Origin: Ahrensia sp.
GTDB taxonomy: Bacteria; Pseudomonadota; Alphaproteobacteria; Rhizobiales; Rhizobiaceae
Reading direction: 5' to 3'
Length of the DNA stretch: 64,000 bases
Assembly: GCA_028817895.1 (NCBI GenBank)
Contig: JAPPOQ010000015.1
Coordinates: forward strand, 124,001 to 188,000
Shown in pieces: positions 46,832 through 56,200 of this stretch. Each line of letters opens with the position of its first letter. Positions within the stretch are counted from its first letter, which is position 1. The notes under the pieces are model-generated. The model was not told the origin of the DNA. It was given only the letters and a program-made list of their open reading frames with translations, and searched no databases. A program made the position numbers and the translations under genes.

Positions 46832-47998
46832 ATGCGCATCGGTTTTTTCACATCCATCGTGACGGATGGCCGCCCAACGAGCGGATATGAGCTTGCCAAT
46901 GAGGCCATCGTGGCCGCTTTACGCACGCTGGGTCACGTTGTTTCAGTGATTGGCGTTCGGCTTCAAAGGCAGCAGCCGAGTGAAGGCGTGGCAACGATTG
47001 CCATTGCAAATCTGGAAAACGCGCATGCCACCAGACTTCAGAAGGCTCTCTGGTTGGTTCAATCGGTCCAGCACGGATTGCCAGTTGGCGCGACAAAGCT
47101 GCGTGCGGTGATACAAATCTCCATTGAGGATATCGTTGCTTCGCAAGGCCCGTTCGACGCGATCGTCCTCAATTCCTGGCAGATGGCGGCCGCCTTTCCA
47201 TCGCTCAAGAAGCAGCCCTTCGCCTATATTTCGCACAATGTGGAGCATGTGACGGCGCGCGAGAACAGCACTAACAGCGACTCAGCCTTCCAAAGGTTCT
47301 TGTACCGGCGAGAAGCCCGATTGCTGCGGGATATTGAGGAAGATCTGTGCAAGCGAGCAGCCTGGGTGTGGACGCTCAGCCAGGATGATCTGACCGAACA
47401 GATGGAAGGGCAAGACAATTGCTCGGTGCTTCCTCTGGTCGTGCCGGTTCCGGCTCTCGAAGAACGGTCCGTCGCGAAGAGTTACGACATCGGCATGATT
47501 GGCACCTGGACATGGCAGGCCAACACGCCGGGCCTCGACTGGTTTCTGGAGGAAGTCCTACCCTTACTGCCTGACGACTTCACAATCGGCATCGCAGGGT
47601 CTGTTCCCGAGCGCGTGAAAACCGCGTTGTCTCGGGTTGAGTTCCTCGGGCGGGTAGAAGATGCCAACGCGTTCTTGGCACAGACTCGTGTGATCGCTTT
47701 GGTCAGCCGCGGAGGAACGGGGATCCAGCTGAAGACCATCGAAGCCTTTCAAATGGGGCTGGCCTGTGTCGCGACTTCGTCGTCACTGCGAGGCGTGGAT
47801 GTGTTGCCTGCCAATGCTGCGCGAGCCGACGATCCCGAGGATTTCGCCCGGTCGCTGGTTCAATTAGTCAAAGCGTCTCGGGCTGGAACGCTGGAGCGCG
47901 TCGATGGCGCATCCTTTGCAGACCAGCAGCTTTCAGCACTGATGGAAAGCCTTAACGAGGGATTAACTGTCGTAGGAGCCGGGCGGCGTACCGATTGA
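46832..47998 (+). CDS. GT-B (group 1-like) glycosyltransferase
   Basis: The 388-residue protein has a GT-B layout: MRIGFFTSIVTDGRPTSGYE at the N-terminus and the donor-binding half with IGMIGTWTWQANTPGLDWF, then GGTGIQLKTIEAFQMGLACV (residues 293-312) that usually carries the E-x7-E-like motif. This fits rhizobial polysaccharide glycosyltransferases such as ExoL, but I do not name it. ATG 46832 is the chosen start; the upstream frame lacks a ribosome site. It starts a plus-strand run of three genes. Confidence 0.82.
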   Translation: MRIGFFTSIVTDGRPTSGYELANEAIVAALRTLGHVVSVIGVRLQRQQPSEGVATIAIANLENAHATRLQKALWLVQSVQHGLPVGATKLRAVIQISIEDIVASQGPFDAIVLNSWQMAAAFPSLKKQPFAYISHNVEHVTARENSTNSDSAFQRFLYRREARLLRDIEEDLCKRAAWVWTLSQDDLTEQMEGQDNCSVLPLVVPVPALEERSVAKSYDIGMIGTWTWQANTPGLDWFLEEVLPLLPDDFTIGIAGSVPERVKTALSRVEFLGRVEDANAFLAQTRVIALVSRGGTGIQLKTIEAFQMGLACVATSSSLRGVDVLPANAARADDPEDFARSLVQLVKASRAGTLERVDGASFADQQLSALMESLNEGLTVVGAGRRTD

Positions 47999-48046
47999 CG
48001 AATTCGCAAAGTTTGACTGGCAAGTTTGTCTACAATTGAAGCTAAA

Positions 48047-48883
48047 ATGCGAACCGGAACACCCGTCACAATGGCCAACACAGCGGAAGCGATCGATTTG
48101 CCACCGGGCAATCGCGATGCCGATGGCCAGCATCCGGCTCAGTTGCGTGATGTGTTGGGCGTTGGTGTCAGAGTTTGGTCAAAGCCCAGAGCCTTTGAGG
48201 AATTGGCCAGTGACATCAGCAAGAAAAGACATCGAAAATTTGCTTTCCTGAACGCTCATGGCGCCAATCTCGCTTACGAAGATGTGGACTATTCCAAGGC
48301 CCTGCGAGATTTCGTGGTGCTGCCCGACGGCATTGGCGTCGATATCGCGTCAAAGTGCCTGTATGGTGAAAAATTCCCTGACAATCTGCGCGGTACCGAC
48401 TTTATCCCGGAGCTTCTGGAAAGCCTGGGGGAAGGCGTGCATGTCGCGCTGCTTGGCGCTCGAAGCGGCGTCGCCTCACAGGCAGCGGAGAAACTGCAAC
48501 TGACTTATCCGCAACACCGCTTCAGCGTGGTTGGAGATGGATATTTCAACAGCAGCGACGAGGCTGACATGATTGTACGTCTGCGTGCTGACAGACCTGA
48601 CATTCTTCTGGTCGCGCTGGGCAATCCTATGCAGGAAAAATGGATCGCGCGGCATTGTACGGGCGAACTCGCAACAGCCGTTATCGGCGTGGGTGCGCTG
48701 TTCGATTTCATTGCGGGACGAGTATCACGCGCGCCTCAATGGTGCATAGACATGCGCATGGAATGGGTGTTCCGCTTGCTCCTGGAACCACGCCGCATGT
48801 GGCGACGATACGTGCTGGGCAATCCTAAGTTTCTGTATCGGGTTGCACGGCAGGCGATTGTCGGCCATCGCCAGAAAGTTTAA
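48047..48883 (+). CDS. WecG/TagA/CpsF-family glycosyltransferase
   Basis: The 278-residue protein has the family markers FLNAHGANLAYED, VLPDGIGVDIASKCLYG (residues about 90-106), NLRGTDFIPELLES, LLVALGNPMQEKWI and the C-terminal APQWCIDMRMEWVFRLLLEPRRMWRR-like end (key residues only). The family adds N-acetylmannosamine(uronic acid) or glucose residues to lipid-linked intermediates. The start is uncertain: ATG 48047, ATG 48071 and TTG 48026 are all in frame. It follows the GT-B gene by 48 bases. Confidence 0.88.
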   Translation: MRTGTPVTMANTAEAIDLPPGNRDADGQHPAQLRDVLGVGVRVWSKPRAFEELASDISKKRHRKFAFLNAHGANLAYEDVDYSKALRDFVVLPDGIGVDIASKCLYGEKFPDNLRGTDFIPELLESLGEGVHVALLGARSGVASQAAEKLQLTYPQHRFSVVGDGYFNSSDEADMIVRLRADRPDILLVALGNPMQEKWIARHCTGELATAVIGVGALFDFIAGRVSRAPQWCIDMRMEWVFRLLLEPRRMWRRYVLGNPKFLYRVARQAIVGHRQKV

Positions 48884-48886
48884 GGC

Positions 48887-49789
48887 GTGACACGCGGTCC
48901 CGGCTTGCCGCCGAAGGGCAGCGTTGCGCTGATCACGCCAAGCTATGCGCAGGACTTCGAGCGCTGTCGGCTGCTTTGCGACAGCATTGATCATTTCGTT
49001 CAACCGCGCGGTCAACACTTTATCTTGGTCGACAATGACGATTTTGATCAGTTTCGTGTTCTGCAATCGTCAAGCAGGACAGTCGTCAATGAACGCGACC
49101 TGCTTCCGCAATGGCTTCGAGATTTCAAGCCGCCGCTGGGTGCAAATGCCCGAAAGCTTTGGGTTTCAACGAAGACGATGCCCATGCGGGGTTGGCATGT
49201 GCAGCAGTTGCGGCGCATTGCCATCGCCGCGCATTGCGATGCGGATGCGTTGCTTTATTGCGATTCCGATATGGCATTCGTGCGGCCATTCTCACTGGCC
49301 GATCTGTGGCAGGGCGGCGACTTGCGCCTTTACCGCAACCCGTTTGGCGTGAGCGGGGAACTCGCAAGGCCCGGCGCGGATCACAGGAAGTGGACGCTTC
49401 AGGCTGCTCGTCTCAACGGGTTGTCCACTCCCGGATTTCCGGCGCATGACTACATCAACAATCTCGTTTCCTGGCGGCGCCAGCATGTGCTGGACATGTG
49501 TGCGGCGATCGAAGAGCGAACGGGCAAGCACTGGGTTGCGGCGATTGCATCAAGCAGAACCTTCTCTGAATGCCAGGTCTACGGCGCCTATGCTGAGGGT
49601 GTGCGATCCATGGAAGGGCACTGGGCGGCGAGCTTCGGCCTGTGCCGGACGTATTGGCAGGGAGACGCATTGGACGCATCCGCTTTGTTGGCTTTTCTGC
49701 GCGATATGGACGAGCGTGAGGTGGCCATCGGCGTTCAGTCGTTTACACACACCGATCCCAACATATTACGAAACGCGATAGGCCTTTGA
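48887..49789 (+). CDS. DUF6492-like putative glycosyltransferase
   Basis: The 300-residue protein opens with VALITPSYAQDFERCRLLCDS, of the general GT-A style, and has a DSD motif in LLYCDSDMAFV (residues about 122-132) that could bind metal and nucleotide-sugar. It seems to match DUF6492, a family tied to polysaccharide loci. GTG 48887 starts 3 bases behind the preceding gene. Its last 24 bases overlap the convergent flippase gene, an unusual tight packing. Confidence 0.7.
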   Translation: MTRGPGLPPKGSVALITPSYAQDFERCRLLCDSIDHFVQPRGQHFILVDNDDFDQFRVLQSSSRTVVNERDLLPQWLRDFKPPLGANARKLWVSTKTMPMRGWHVQQLRRIAIAAHCDADALLYCDSDMAFVRPFSLADLWQGGDLRLYRNPFGVSGELARPGADHRKWTLQAARLNGLSTPGFPAHDYINNLVSWRRQHVLDMCAAIEERTGKHWVAAIASSRTFSECQVYGAYAEGVRSMEGHWAASFGLCRTYWQGDALDASALLAFLRDMDEREVAIGVQSFTHTDPNILRNAIGL

Positions 49790-51073
49790 TGCGCGGTCGC
49801 GCTCCATGCGCAGCCGCCCGTAAGTCACTAGAGCCGAACAGAGCCACAGCACTGCAAACACCGCGTTCAGCCAAACCGCAATAACGGCAAAGTCGGATGT
49901 GGTGCCCAGCAGCATCCACAAAAGAAACGCCTTGAGCGATCCAACATAAATCAGCAACACCACGCGGATCGCCATCATCTCGTGCGCGTAGAGCAGTTCA
50001 GTGTGATATTCCAAGATGTTGCGAAATGCCGGAACCAGAAGCAACAGAGGAACAAAGGGCGCGGCGATGGCGATGCTGTTGCCGAACACGCCGGGCAGGG
50101 CCCACAGAATAACGGCGGCGGCGGCCAGAATGGATGACGAGACCAGACCGATACCCATATCGATGAGCAGCCCATGACGGGTCGGCTGACCGGCCTGTCT
50201 TTTGCGCATGATCCACTGGATCAAAAGCGTGCTCAACGCGCGAAGCGGCATGGCTGTCAGATCCACCAGACGCATGATGATTGAGTATTTGCCAGCAACC
50301 ATCTCTCCGCCCAGAGCCAGAACCAGAACCTTGTCCAGTTCGGCCTGAATGTAGAACAGTGCTTCGGCGGCAGATACACCAACAGCATCGCGCATGCGAC
50401 CCAGCCAGGCGCGCGGTCTCCATCTAAGCCTTTGTTTTGGGTAGAAAAACGCGATCGCCGAAAGCGCAATCGCCGCATTGGTGGCGAAGTAGATCATGGT
50501 CCACAATTCGAGATCGGCGTTGCCATGAAAGAGGAACCAGAAGGCCGAGACGGCCTTTGCCGCCACGCCCGCAATACCCAGCATCGAACCGGTCGCGAAA
50601 CGGTTAAGGCCGTTATTGACGATAATAACGACTTCCAGCGATCGCCACATCAGCACCTCAGCCAGCACGATCAACAAGAATGCGTGAATCGGCATGAATT
50701 CGGTGTAGAGGCTGAAATACAAGGCCATCGCAATGCCCACGATGAGAGGCAAAGACAGCACAAGTGCGGACAAATAGGCGAGACTGTAGCTGCCAATCAG
50801 TCGTGGTCTGGTCACCGAAACCCGGTAAAGAGGCGAAAGAAAACCGAAGCCCGCAATGCGTGACAAAACGATCCCGATTGCGGAACCTGTCGCGAAGACA
50901 CCGAAATCGCCAAGACTTAGCGCCTTGGTCAGCGTCACAAAATAGACGAGCGAGAAGACCAGCCGACCGAGCTGCCCGCCCAGCAGGGAGCTGTAATCAA
51001 ACGCAATATCACGGGTAAGCCCATATTTTTGGGCCATGTTTACCACATTGGCTGTAAGTCCGGCAGCCGTCAT
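49766..51073 (-). CDS. Wzx-like polysaccharide flippase (MOP superfamily)
   Basis: The 435-residue protein has about 12 membrane helices arranged like Wzx/RfbX lipid-linked oligosaccharide flippases (FDYSSLLGGQLGRLVFSLVY at the first helix, in part). It would move the completed lipid-linked repeat unit across the membrane for polymerisation by the ExoQ-like protein. The start ATG 51073 (MTAAGLT) is preferred to 51154. Its last 24 bases overlap the convergent DUF6492 gene; its start is divergent from the glycanase across 74 bases. Confidence 0.88.
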   Translation of the reverse strand: MTAAGLTANVVNMAQKYGLTRDIAFDYSSLLGGQLGRLVFSLVYFVTLTKALSLGDFGVFATGSAIGIVLSRIAGFGFLSPLYRVSVTRPRLIGSYSLAYLSALVLSLPLIVGIAMALYFSLYTEFMPIHAFLLIVLAEVLMWRSLEVVIIVNNGLNRFATGSMLGIAGVAAKAVSAFWFLFHGNADLELWTMIYFATNAAIALSAIAFFYPKQRLRWRPRAWLGRMRDAVGVSAAEALFYIQAELDKVLVLALGGEMVAGKYSIIMRLVDLTAMPLRALSTLLIQWIMRKRQAGQPTRHGLLIDMGIGLVSSSILAAAAVILWALPGVFGNSIAIAAPFVPLLLLVPAFRNILEYHTELLYAHEMMAIRVVLLIYVGSLKAFLLWMLLGTTSDFAVIAVWLNAVFAVLWLCSALVTYGRLRMERDRASKAYRVS

Positions 51074-51147
51074 TTTTGAGAGGTCCCACTGATGTAGAGT
51101 GCGTGCAAAACCGGCATTGCAGTGTCGAATTCCCGGCCCGAAAAGAC

Positions 51148-52245
51148 ATGACAAGACAACAAACTATCACGCATCGATTAACGCGGCGTTCCGTTCTCAA
51201 GCGCATGCTCGGTGCCTCGGCCGTGGCGCCATCTGCGGTGGCGGCATCGATGCTGGCAGGTGCGAAACCGGCCTTGGCCGGGACGAAAGTGCCCTATGGC
51301 GTAGCGGTTGCGCTGGAACCGTTTCGGAACGAACCACGCATGCGTGAATTGCTTATCGAGCATGCCGACATCATCGTGCCGATGAATGCATTGAAATGGG
51401 CGAGCCTGCGTCACACCGCGGGTGAGTTTGATTTTTCCGGCGCTGACGAGATCATTTCCTTCGCCGAGGCGCATGGCAAACGCATCCATGGACATGCTCT
51501 TTTGTGGTACGCCTTCAACCCGCAATGGATCGACGCCGTGATGTCGCCGTCACGGTTGGAGCGGCTTCTTGTTGAACATATCGAGACGGTGATGGGCCGC
51601 TATGCAGGCCGTATCGCGACCTGGGATGTGGCCAATGAGGTGATTTCCCACGACCCGCTCAATGAAGGACGGTGGCGCTATGGCGTCTGGTACAATGTCC
51701 TCGGCCCTCGGCATCTCGACATCGCATTTCAGACCGCGGCGCGGGTCGACCCTTCCGCAAAGCTTTATCTCAATGACTATGATCTTGAAGACAACAGCCT
51801 GCGCACAAAGGCGCGCCAGGATGCGCTTCTTGGCATTGTTGATCGATTGCAGGGAAAGAACATTCCCATTCACGGCATTGGTCTACAGGCGCATCTCTAT
51901 GCTGAGCGAGAGATTGGAGTGGAAAATCTGCACCGTTTTGTTTTGGCGCTGAAAGAGCGTGGATTGACAGTCTCTGTGACAGAACTGGATGTCATCGACT
52001 GGAAGTTGTCGGCTGAACATCAGCGCCGCGACCGCGCGGTGGCAGCAGTTGCCGATGAGTTTCTTTCAGCGCTGACGGGTGTAACAACGCCCGATACGAT
52101 CACAAGCTGGGGCCTGTCGGATTCCCACAGCTGGATCGGGGACACGTTTCCGCGCGAGGATGACGCGAAAGCACGCCCGCTGCCCTTTGATGCCGAATGG
52201 CGAGCTAAGGCGCTGTGGGACGTGCTCCGGCGGCATATGAATTAA
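51148..52245 (+). CDS. GH10 endo-1,4-beta-xylanase-like glycanase, Tat-exported
   Basis: The 365-residue protein has a twin-arginine signal (LTRRSVLKRMLGASAVAP, residues 11-28) with cleavage after PALA near residue 44. The GH10 catalytic domain has acid/base E164 in WDVANE and nucleophile E279 in VTELDV, plus LKWASLRHTAGEFDF and HGHALLWY. Classic members cut beta-1,4-xylan. Within an exopolysaccharide locus it more likely trims or sizes the polymer, as ExoK/ExsH do in Sinorhizobium. The start ATG 51148 gives a proper signal peptide. Confidence 0.92.
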   Translation: MTRQQTITHRLTRRSVLKRMLGASAVAPSAVAASMLAGAKPALAGTKVPYGVAVALEPFRNEPRMRELLIEHADIIVPMNALKWASLRHTAGEFDFSGADEIISFAEAHGKRIHGHALLWYAFNPQWIDAVMSPSRLERLLVEHIETVMGRYAGRIATWDVANEVISHDPLNEGRWRYGVWYNVLGPRHLDIAFQTAARVDPSAKLYLNDYDLEDNSLRTKARQDALLGIVDRLQGKNIPIHGIGLQAHLYAEREIGVENLHRFVLALKERGLTVSVTELDVIDWKLSAEHQRRDRAVAAVADEFLSALTGVTTPDTITSWGLSDSHSWIGDTFPREDDAKARPLPFDAEWRAKALWDVLRRHMN

Positions 52246-52341
52246 AGGTTTGTTATCCATACTCCTTAATATGTGGGTAAGCGTGGGTCCGCGGCGAAAC
52301 GGTCCCTTCAGTCCAGTTGCTTTGGGAACAGTGCTCTCCCC

Positions 52342-55023
52342 ATGTTAAACCGCATCTTGTCGAAAAAGGACGATTCAGCAGCTGAAAGCGACGACTCGCA
52401 GGGGTCGCTGCTGGACAGGATCGCTGCCCAAGGTCCGGTGGATGCCAATGTCTTCGCCTTTCCCAACGGCCAACAGCAAAGCGGCAGTCTTCTTTCCGCC
52501 TTCGGCGAAGAGCAATCGCGCTCCAATATGCATGCTGCGTATCAGCCAGCGGACTATGCCGCATCTGCGCATCATCCCTCGCAGGCAACATCGCGTCCTC
52601 CCAGCCCGGAACCTGATGTAACAGCATCGCGCATTACGGCACCGGTTTCAGACGATGCAGCGTGGCAGACCGGTGCACGCCGGGATGATCAACAACAGCA
52701 GCTCGACATGCTTCGCGACGAGCTTCAAGCCATCGCGCAGGCGGCACGCACAGACCAATCACAACCGCCAGAGCCGGCAGCCTTGGATCAACAGCAGGCC
52801 GATCTCGATCAGCCAAACGGTACTATGGGAAGAAGCTGGAAGATCAGACGCAAGAAAAGCAAGCCGAGGGTAAGCGCTAAGTCGGGCCAGCCATCCAAGT
52901 CAGAGAATACAAAACATATGCACCAACCCGCAGACGCGGTTGCTCAATCGACCGTTGCCACCACCTCCGCTGGAACGGCGAACCACTCTCCCAGGCTCAA
53001 TCTGGCCGGTGCCTTCAGCTTTGAGCGCTTCGTTCTGGTTCTTCTGCGCGGCTGGTACTGGATCCTTGCCTGCGGACTGATCGGTGCGATTATTGCCGCG
53101 CTTTACGCGCTGTCCTTACCAAACAAATATCTGTCCGTGTCGGAGGTGCTGATTGAACCGCGTGGCATCCGCGTCATCGATAATTCGGTCTCACCAAACG
53201 GACTGAACTCAGAAGCCACTGTTGCCTATGCGGAAAGTCAGGTGCGGATTCTCACATCGTCCAGCGTGCTCGACCCGGTCATCGAGGATCTCGATCTGGT
53301 CAATGACACCGAATTCAACGGCACCGACCCGTCAACGGGTCTGCTTGGCGGCCTGCTAAAGGTCGTGATGGGCGAGCGTGATGATCCGGGAACTCGCTTT
53401 ACAAACGCCAAGGAATATCTTGTCGAGAATATGTATGTGGCGCGCATCAACCAGACCTTTACGATCCAGATCGGAGTGTCGACAGAAGACCCGCAAAAGT
53501 CTGCGCGCATCGCCAATGCCATTGCTCGCGGCTACATGAACGCCGAAACCCGGGCGCGCTCATCGGCTGCCCGCAACGCGACAGAAGACTTAACGGGCCG
53601 CCTGGACGAATTGCGTGTGCAAGTGCGCGATTCTGAAGAGAAGGTCGAGGCCTATAAGGCCGAAAACGGGCTGGTTGATGCCGATGGCAAGTTGGTGAGT
53701 GAAGTCCAGCTGTCACGGCTCAATGATCAACTTGCAGTCGCCCAGGCGCAGGTGAGCGATGCGCGAAGCCGCGCTCAACTTGCAGCACAGGCGGACCTCT
53801 CGGACGTATTGTCCGGTTCACTTCCAACCGCGCTGGCATCGCCCACAGTAAGCCAGTTGCGTGTCCAGTTTTCGCGCGCCAAGGCTCAGCTTGACCGCCT
53901 TTCGACAACGCTTGGTCCGCGCCATCCGGAGAGAATTGGAGCGGAGGCGGAACTGCGCAGCGCCCGTCAGGCGATTGCCGCTGAGCTTTCCCGCATCGTG
54001 GACTCCGCGCAGGAAGATTTTCAGTCGGCCCGTTCGCGGCTTGCCGATATTCAGGGCCAAGTCAATGCCCTCAAGGCGAGCGCCGTGACCGACTCCGCTG
54101 CCAAGGTCCGCTTGCGCGAGCTTGAGCGCGAAGTGGTCGCCAATCGGCAGGTTTATGAGGCGTTTTTGCTGCGGTCCCGCGAGACCGGTGAGCAGGAGAA
54201 TATCCGCACCGAAAGTGCCCGCATCATCTCTGAAGCGACCCCTCCGGTCGAGAAGGATGGGCCAAATCGGAAGCTGATCGTTGTGGTTGGCGGAATCGTC
54301 GGAGGAATTCTGGGCGTCATTCTCGCATTGCTGCCTCTTGCTTTCGGCATTGTGCGCGATCTCGTTCGCAGCGGATTGTCCGCCCCGCAATCAGGCCATC
54401 AAGGTGACGCACCGGTGCAGCCGCGCAATCAAACGTCGGCTTATGCAGTGGCGTCCCGGAATGACGATCTCTATTCCAGCCACAACGGGTACGGAACCGA
54501 TTTGTCGCCGCACCCCGCTGAGCAACAACCATATCCGACGGTGACACAGCAGCCTGCGCCGCAACCTGCGCCAATCCAGGCCGCTTGCCAGCCCGAACCA
54601 GCGCCGGTTCAGCGGCCCACTGTCGCCAAGAGACCTAGCGTTGAACGCTACGAGGAAGCGCCGTCACGAAAGTCGAACTCCGGCAAACGCAAGCGCAAAG
54701 CGAAACGGTCCAAGGCCGCCCGTGGTGCCGGTGAAGCGTTGCGCGAAGAATTGGCAGCTCTGCGCCATGAGATGCTTCGGCGCAGCGAGGCGCAATCGGC
54801 TGCACAGCCTCAGCCCCAGCCTGCGCCCAGTTACGCAGCGCCACCGCAACCGGCTTACGCGCCGCCAATATATCAGCAGCCGGTCTATCAGCCCGTTCCT
54901 GCGCCAATGCCGGTTATCCAGCCCATGGCCTATGCAGCACCCATGATGCCGCAGCCTATGGCCTATCCAACTTGGCCGCAGCAGGCCGCTCCGGTTCATC
55001 CTCAAAAGACCGGTTCGGGATAG
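52342..55023 (+). CDS. ExoP/Wzc-like polysaccharide co-polymerase with long tails
   Basis: The 893-residue protein has the Wzz/PCP arrangement: first membrane helix (about residues 237-257, after SFERFVLVLLRG), a large periplasmic coiled-coil domain (265-640), the proline-rich ATPPVEKDGPN motif and the second helix (about 643-668). It has no C-terminal tyrosine kinase domain. Unusual are a 225-residue N-terminal extension rich in Gln/Ser/Asp and a 220-residue C-terminal tail rich in Pro/Gln/Tyr (QPVYQPVPAP, MAYAAPMMPQPMAY) with a Lys/Arg patch (SGKRKRKAKRSKAAR). Such tails may bind a separate kinase or other partners. Its last 68 bases overlap the convergent membrane gene. Confidence 0.88.
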   Translation: MLNRILSKKDDSAAESDDSQGSLLDRIAAQGPVDANVFAFPNGQQQSGSLLSAFGEEQSRSNMHAAYQPADYAASAHHPSQATSRPPSPEPDVTASRITAPVSDDAAWQTGARRDDQQQQLDMLRDELQAIAQAARTDQSQPPEPAALDQQQADLDQPNGTMGRSWKIRRKKSKPRVSAKSGQPSKSENTKHMHQPADAVAQSTVATTSAGTANHSPRLNLAGAFSFERFVLVLLRGWYWILACGLIGAIIAALYALSLPNKYLSVSEVLIEPRGIRVIDNSVSPNGLNSEATVAYAESQVRILTSSSVLDPVIEDLDLVNDTEFNGTDPSTGLLGGLLKVVMGERDDPGTRFTNAKEYLVENMYVARINQTFTIQIGVSTEDPQKSARIANAIARGYMNAETRARSSAARNATEDLTGRLDELRVQVRDSEEKVEAYKAENGLVDADGKLVSEVQLSRLNDQLAVAQAQVSDARSRAQLAAQADLSDVLSGSLPTALASPTVSQLRVQFSRAKAQLDRLSTTLGPRHPERIGAEAELRSARQAIAAELSRIVDSAQEDFQSARSRLADIQGQVNALKASAVTDSAAKVRLRELEREVVANRQVYEAFLLRSRETGEQENIRTESARIISEATPPVEKDGPNRKLIVVVGGIVGGILGVILALLPLAFGIVRDLVRSGLSAPQSGHQGDAPVQPRNQTSAYAVASRNDDLYSSHNGYGTDLSPHPAEQQPYPTVTQQPAPQPAPIQAACQPEPAPVQRPTVAKRPSVERYEEAPSRKSNSGKRKRKAKRSKAARGAGEALREELAALRHEMLRRSEAQSAAQPQPQPAPSYAAPPQPAYAPPIYQQPVYQPVPAPMPVIQPMAYAAPMMPQPMAYPTWPQQAAPVHPQKTGSG

Positions 55024-56194
55024 GTTTCGGTTTCCACGCATTGGCAAGAATCATGACCGCGCCGATCAGGAACGCCATGTAGATGCGGTCATCCGGCAGC
55101 GGGAAGGTGATGAACTTGCCGCCAATCGCCAACAGGATCGCCGTCAAAAGCGTGATCGCCCGCCTGTCACGCAGGTGGCCAGAGCGTGACAGCACAACCC
55201 ACGCGAAAGCCAGCGCGACGCCAACAAATGGCCAGTTGAATGTGGTGAGCGCAGTGACAACGCCTCTCGCCTGGCCTGTCAGATAGGCAGCGAGCGAAAA
55301 GCTCGGCTCAAACCCCGCCATCGTGTTCTGAATGCGAATGGTGGAAAACCAGTAATGTGCCCACCAGCCCATGTGATCCGCAGATGCGGTTTGCCAGACG
55401 TAGATCGCGAACGATACGACCAGTCCAGCCACAACCGGCAAGAGGCGTTGGCGCATGGCCGCGAAGACGAAGATGAGCGCAATGCAAAGCAGCAGCGTAT
55501 CAGGCCTCAGCGTGGTTGCGAGCGCCAGCGGGACGATTGCCCCCCAGTCTCGCTTGATCGAGTAGAGCCAAATCGATGTGATGATCAACGCAGCAGCGGG
55601 AAAATCGGGCGCCACGCTCCCTGCGACTTCGCGAAAATGCAGAGCGAAAAGAACCATCAGCAACAGCGGGATTGCCTGTAGAAATCCGCCTTGCTGCATC
55701 CACCAAAGCACGATGGAGAGCAGCAGGGCAGCCGCCGCCATGTTGATCAGCATAGCTGCACCATATGGTCCCCAGCGTGATGCCAGAGCCGTAAGAGCCA
55801 CCACATAGCCGCCTTTGACAGCATACATGGGCAGCATGGACGCGAACGCCTCTGGGTCTTCGAATTGTCGCTTTCGATAGGTGTTGCCTTGCGTCAATTC
55901 GCGAAAGTCCGCCGGCGAGGCAATCTCCTGAACCGCCTGATAGGCCCGTCGATGGAAGGTCGCGGCTTCGTCTCCGGGCTGTTTCAGGGCCAGAGCGAAA
56001 TAGGGCAGTGCGTCCCAATTCGGGCTCGGCCGCAAGACGGCAAGGGCCATCACAAGAGCGACGGTGCCAGCAAAGAAGGCGGCGAGAAGTGCTTCAACCA
56101 GACGGGCGGGCAGGGCGGTTAGCGCGCGAGTTATGATTGAGCCGTTCGCAATTCCCCCCGCGCTTGTCGAGTGCGGTGTGTGGTGGTCGTCCAC
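54956..56194 (-). CDS. Polytopic membrane protein (possible glycosyltransferase-39/DUF2029 type)
   Basis: The 412-residue protein has about 10 helices. An N-terminal helix is followed by a large extracytoplasmic loop (RPSPNWDALPYFALAL, then RRAYQAVQEIASPADF, residues 55-97), the layout of polyprenyl-phosphate-dependent glycosyltransferases, with an Asp in the first loop (NWDALPY). A sugar-transferring role is plausible but not proven. The C-terminal 22 residues overlap the ExoP-like gene on the other strand by 68 bases. It is followed upstream (57 kb) by the aminotransferase and epimerase genes, with a 6-base gap to the aminotransferase. Confidence 0.72.
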   Translation of the reverse strand: MDDHHTPHSTSAGGIANGSIITRALTALPARLVEALLAAFFAGTVALVMALAVLRPSPNWDALPYFALALKQPGDEAATFHRRAYQAVQEIASPADFRELTQGNTYRKRQFEDPEAFASMLPMYAVKGGYVVALTALASRWGPYGAAMLINMAAAALLLSIVLWWMQQGGFLQAIPLLLMVLFALHFREVAGSVAPDFPAAALIITSIWLYSIKRDWGAIVPLALATTLRPDTLLLCIALIFVFAAMRQRLLPVVAGLVVSFAIYVWQTASADHMGWWAHYWFSTIRIQNTMAGFEPSFSLAAYLTGQARGVVTALTTFNWPFVGVALAFAWVVLSRSGHLRDRRAITLLTAILLAIGGKFITFPLPDDRIYMAFLIGAVMILANAWKPKPIPNRSFEDEPERPAAAKLDRP

Positions 56195-56200
56195 AGCGGA

